A stretch of DNA of 64,000 nucleotides. Source: Azadirachta indica (Eukaryota; Streptophyta; Magnoliopsida; Sapindales; Meliaceae). Shown one piece after another: positions 58,955 to 64,000 of this stretch; the first letter of the stretch is position 1; each line of letters opens with the position of its first letter. The stretch spans positions 12,920,274-12,984,273 of the forward strand of contig CM040444.1 in assembly GCA_022749755.1 (NCBI GenBank), in the 5' to 3' direction. Both the position numbers and the translations under genes were made by a program. Under the pieces are notes generated by a model that was not told where the DNA came from, searched no databases, and saw only the letters and a program-made list of their open reading frames with translations.

Positions 58955-61900
58955 GTCTCTCCCTTTCTCTCCCTCTCCTCTCCCTCTCTTTCTTCTTTTT
59001 GATAGCTTCTATATATATATATATATGTATAGATGTAATTAGTAATTTCTTCAAGTCATTACGCCATCATTCATTCATTCTGAGTATTGCCACACTTCTA
59101 GCAATAATTTATCAGTACGAAAAATTGAATATATTAATAATATTTAAATATATGGTACAACAAAAAACATGGCTCTCTCTTATACCACACCTACAGACCC
59201 ATAAAGAGAAATTAATCAAGCATATATCATATATATACTTTTGGTTACTTTTACCCTACCTTCTATAATAACCTCTTAGTATGTTAATTTAGTTATTTGA
59301 TTGAGCTGTTTGCTAGGTCTTCTATATTTGGTTTGCCCTAGCTATTTCATCAATTAGCTTGCTGTCTATTAGCTCTAACATTGTTTAGATAATGAATGAA
59401 TGCCAAAGTTTGCTCACAAAGTTGTGTTTAATCACTAAATTTTTCTTGAATGTATTTGTTTCTTGTTCTCCAAATTGAAATGAAATCCCATGTTTGGAAT
59501 ATGATTTTGCCATGATCATAACATTTAAGGGAGCTACATGTTAATGGAACTGTCTTCATAAAATATAGGTTCTTTTTGCAAAATAACAAATGACACTTGA
59601 GAGATGAAACAAAGTGTTTATGTAGAATCTGGGAAACTATGTTTATAACCTTATCACACCCAAACATTTTGGTATAGAATCTTTACTACCCAATTTTCAA
59701 ACATTAGATTAAAACTATGTAAAGTCTCATACAATGATCAAATTTCACTTATATGCAAGGATAAACCCACAGAACAATCCATGGAAATTATTGAGATTGC
59801 AAGGTTATGAGTATATTTGAGATTAAAGTATCATGGTTTTTAATCCCACAACTATAGTGTTATTAGAAAATACTATTACTAGCAATAGATGATTAGTAAA
59901 TATTAATCATTAAATAAAATGCGTGTTAATCAAACATTATTATTTTTTATAGTTTTTAAATAGATATACCTTTATTTCATGTAGGTTCCATTAATGATAT
60001 TTTTCTTTTCCCTACTATTATTAGTATATCATTTCTCTATATATACCAGAATTCTTGCTTCTATAATTGTACTTCAATGGCTCAATCCATCTCATTCTTG
60101 TGTTAGGCCAAAGTTATCTTGAACTGAAATTACTTTCCAACACATGTAACTTTAATTCTAAGGTTGTCTTCATATTTTGGAGAAGATTGTTATCCCGAGT
60201 CCCAACTATATAAAACAAAAAGTGGTTTCCTACAACACTCATTTGAATCAAACCATTTATATGTAGATATTATCCACATTCTTAATGAGAACCTAGTGAT
60301 GGCATATATACAACTTTGAATCAAACATATATGAGAAATGAAGTGCTAAACTTTTTAAGTAATGACTTAGGACTTTTTTTTTTCAATCATGTAAGTAATA
60401 TTTGCAATTTGTAGGCTTTGTTTTTCTATCGTAATTGGGTTAAACCTAATTATCTATGACTTTTGATGAATTGGACATGTAAATATCTTATTTGATTAGG
60501 GTTTGTGATTTTGTTAATCATTGTTTATTTAATTCTACCTTATTTCAAGTTATATGTAAATATTAGGATTATTAAGTGCATTTGTGTTGTACAACTAACC
60601 AATGGAATCATAGCATGTATATACTACATGTACATATAGTGATTTTTATTTGCATATACATATATTTGACGTATAAAAGCTTTGCACTTGTTATAAATAA
60701 GGTTGTATTGAGAAAAATAAATAAATAGAAAAAGTGATAATTTCTACAATATCATTTAAAGTTTAGTGTAACATTATTTATAGTGGAAAATGAATTACTA
60801 AAGGGACATGAATCATGGCATGATTCAAGAAAACACTTTGAATGAGAAGATCTGCTTAGTTTCTTAATTATAACTGATTATAACATATTTGGCTATGATT
60901 AAATCTTATCATTTCTTCATTAATCAATGAATCTTGAGAAAATTTCTACTATCACTTTTATCATCTTTAAAAGATCTTCACTTTACTTACTTATTGAACA
61001 CTTTACAACTTTCATTTTATTTTTTTTAGTCACAATCAATTGATTGATTTTGAAGTAATTTTCTTGTGATTGAGGTCTATGTTATGTTTTTATCTAAAGT
61101 TCTCTTTCTTTCTCTGTTTCTCTCTCAACCCTATCCAGTTACTATGGTGTATATTAAAAAATACTTCAAAAACCTTATATTAGGGTTTATGTGGAGTTTA
61201 GATGTAAACCTCAAAATTTATAGACTAATGAATTAATTGTTAACCTAATGTATTAAATTTTAATTTTTTTATACACTAATTCATGAAATAATCGAAATTT
61301 CTAGTCGGTATATGAATTAATCTAAAGGAGTACTTTGTAATAATATTGATTTTATATGAATATATCTAATTTTGATTTTCCTATTAATAATAAAAAACTC
61401 ACCGGTCACCATTCGTCATCATTAATCTTATATGAATATATCTAATTATAATGTTCCTACTAATAATAAAAAACTCATTGGTCACCATCCGTCACCATAC
61501 TATCAACAAATTAATTTTTTATTATTGAGTATGAACATTATAAGTTTTCTAGCAACTAATTCGTTTCTTATATTCTAGTTATGAGTGTCACACTCTCATT
61601 TAATAAACCTAAGTGTAGAGTCTGTTTGACTTACCATGGGATAAATTTTTAATAATTATATGTTAAATGTTTAAAACTAAAATTTTTGAGTTTAAGTTTG
61701 TTGTAAAATATTCGTATTTATATTAGACCAAAGTACTGCAACCAAAAGCAAACTAGAATTTTTAATATCATATTAGATGATTCAATTGATAAGATTTGTT
61801 GAAGTGACACGAGATTTTATATTTGAGTTCCAGTCACGTCATGGTTAAAATAAAATTTAGGCTTATATTTATGTAATTTTTTAGAAAATATTAACTTTCT

Positions 61901-64000
61901 TATATATATTAATAAATGTCTAAATTCTTATAAGTTTCAAATATAAAAATTCATAAGAAGTTTAAATATCTACCACTATATTATTTTGGAGAGTAGATTA
62001 CCACAGGGTTAAATTTTAATCACTTCACATTGGTTTTGTCTAAATGAGACAAATTTATTTCATTGTGTATTGATTCATAATATGTTGTTTCTTAAATCAA
62101 GATATCTAAAATATTGTCATCCGAAGTCCTAACTATATAAAATGAAACGTGGTTTCTTGCAGCACTTATTTGAATCAAAACTTTGATATGTAGATGATAT
62201 CCACCTTCATAATGAGAACATAGTGATGACATATACAAAACGTTGAATTAAACGTTTATGAAAAATGGAGAGCTAAAATTTTTAACTAATGGCTCAGGAC
62301 ATTTTTTTCAATCACATAGGTAGTCTTTTCAATTTGCAGGGCTTTGAATTTCTATCCTAACTAGGTTAAACCTAATTATCCATAGGCTTTGATCTCCTAT
62401 CCTAATTAGGTTAAACCTAATTATCTATGCGTTTTGATGAATTGGATGTGTAAATATTTTATTTGATTAGGATTTGTGATTTTGTAAATCATTAATTATT
62501 TATTTGATTTTACCTTATTTCAAGTTATAAAGGCTAGGATTATTCAGTACATTGGTGTTGTACAACTAACCAATGGAATCATATACTTGATGTATCAAAA
62601 CTTTACTCTTCTTATATATAAGGTTACTTTTGAGAAAAATAAATAAATAGAAAAAGTAATGTATTTCTATTATATGACATAAAGTTTAGCATAACATTAT
62701 TTGTAGTGGTAAATAAATATTAAATGGACGTGAATCATACTGTCATTCAAGAAAACACTTTCAATGAGAAAATTTGGTTAATATAACTGATTATAACATT
62801 TTTGAGTATGATTAATTCTTATCATTTCTTCGTTCAACGAATCCTAAGAAAATTTCTACTATTAATTTTCATTGTCTTTAAAAGATCTTCACTTTAATTC
62901 TTATCATCACTTCATAACTTTCATTTTATATCTTTTAGTCATTGGCAATTGATTGATTTTGAAGTAATTATCTTGTGGTTGAGGTCTATGTTATATTTTC
63001 ATCTAAGGTTCTTCTCTCTCTCTCTCTCAACCATATATGGTTAGTGTGGCGTGAATTAAAGAATACCTCAAAAACCTTAAATTAGGGTTTATGTAGAGTT
63101 TAAATGTGAACCTCAAAATCTATAGATTAGTGAATTAATTGTTAATCTAATATATTAAATTTTAAATTTTATACATTAATTTATGAAATAATCTAAATTT
63201 CTAGTCTTGATATGAGGTAATCTAAAGGAGTATTTTATAGAATATTGATTTTATATGCATACATCTATTTCTAATGGTCCTACTAACAATAAAAAGATCT
63301 CACTAGTCACCATACTATCAGCAAATTAATTTTTAATTATTAATTATGAACATTATAAGTTTTCAAGCAACTAAATGATTTCTTATATTCTATTCATGAG
63401 TCTCACATTTTCACTTAATAAACCTAAATGTAGAGTCTATTTGGCTTATCATGGGATAAATTTTTAATAATTATATTTTAAATATCTGATTTCTTATATT
63501 TTATTCATGAGTCTCACATTTTCATTCAATAAACCTAAATGTAGAGTCTGTTTGACTTATCATGGGATAAATTTTTAATAATTATATTTTAAATATTTAA
63601 AACTAAAATTTTTGAGTTTAAATTTGTTATAAAATAGTTATATTTATATTGAAACCACAGTTTAACTAAAAGTAAAGTAGAATTTGTAATATCAGATTAG
63701 ATGATTCAATTGATAAGATCTTTTAGAGTGATACAAGAAAATAAGTTAGGAAACTTTGTAAAATCATAATAAACATTCTTATTGGACAAAACCATGAATC
63801 TTAATAATTTTAGATTTCTCTAAATGCCTTGTCAATATTCAAACTCATATGATTTATGGAAAGAGTTATTTTTGCTATAACTAGAAACTCAGTTGTAGTC
63901 AATGTTTCTTTGTTTGTTCTAAGTCTATAATCAACTAATATACTAAATTATAACTTGAGTCCCTATATCATTTACCAGAAAATTTGTGAAAACAAACGAG
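58955..64000 (+). other. Intron 1 of the MADS-box gene (to window end)
   Basis: No acceptor followed by a K-box-like exon was found before 64000, so the intron exceeds 5 kb. It contains a CT-rich stretch and TA run near its 5' end (58955-59035) and a 1.9-kb tandem duplication at 60185-63600. Long first introns with regulatory sequence are known in MIKC MADS-box genes; no element is identified here. Confidence 0.6.
60185..63600 (+). repeat. Tandem duplication of about 1.9 kb in MADS-box intron 1
   Basis: Copy 1 is about 60185-61700 and copy 2 about 62110-63600. Corresponding landmarks are CTAACTATATAAAA (offset about 1924), AACATTATTTATAGTGG (about 1921), GTCTATGTTAT (about 1908) and ACCTAA.TGTAGAGTCT (about 1816). 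Offsets shrink because of indels. By eye the copies are 80-85% identical. Copy 2 ends in a further local 111-bp duplication (63377-63487 and 63488-63598). Confidence 0.85.

Noticed and set aside
1..64000. CRISPR arrays, operons or bacterial-type signals
   Set aside because: The window is plant nuclear DNA with spliced genes. The tandem arrays have diverged contiguous units without unique spacers.

Overview
The window is eukaryotic nuclear DNA from a dicot plant, most likely a rosid. It is AT-rich, its genes have GT-AG introns, and it carries TIR-NB-LRR (TNL) resistance genes, a class essentially restricted to dicots. It also holds a plant beta carbonic anhydrase, an SVP/AGL24-type MADS-box gene, and typical plant transposons (Ty1/copia, MULE, hAT-like, LINE). 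I cannot name the species from sequence alone.

Layout. (1) 1-9.5 kb has no gene: it is nested repeats, with three different diverged tandem-repeat families side by side at 2.9-5.1 kb, one of them interrupted by a 468-bp hAT-like element. A pair of about 220-bp inverted arms (408-626 and 8471-8695) encloses the whole block. (2) 9.55-17.42 kb is a degenerate autonomous-type MULE. It has inverted ends, a MuDR-type transposase remnant on the minus strand and a DUF1985/Ulp1-like cargo gene on the plus strand that is split by an LTR-like insertion. (3) 17.5-41.2 kb is a TNL cluster. TNL-A (17543-21965) and TNL-C (36515-41216) are intact five-exon genes of about 1134-1135 aa that are nearly identical. 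TNL-B (25.1-33.5 kb) is a pseudogene with a complete 6.2-kb copia element inside intron 1, and a 5'-truncated LINE, itself carrying a 160-bp MITE, follows its NB-ARC exon. (4) 41978-45223 (minus strand) is a nine-exon beta carbonic anhydrase, tail to tail with TNL-C; a copy of its last-exon region also sits behind TNL-A, which records how the cluster was duplicated. (5) 45.2-51.2 kb is mostly intergenic, with a 1.2-kb foldback repeat and a few weak exon candidates. (6) 51254-52759 (minus) is an intronless J-like protein with a zinc ribbon whose HPD motif is replaced. (7) 52.8-57.9 kb is AT-rich intergenic DNA. (8) 58773 to the window end is the first coding exon and start of a >5-kb intron 1 of an SVP/AGL24-like MADS-box gene; the intron contains a 1.9-kb tandem duplication.

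The genes do not form one pathway. The coherent story is the evolution of an immune-receptor cluster by tandem duplication, retroelement insertion and promoter replacement: the MULE end lies only about 90 bp upstream of the TNL-A start codon, where the other copies have conserved promoter sequence. The exon models were assembled by hand from splice signals and from comparison of the copies, and no transcript evidence was available.
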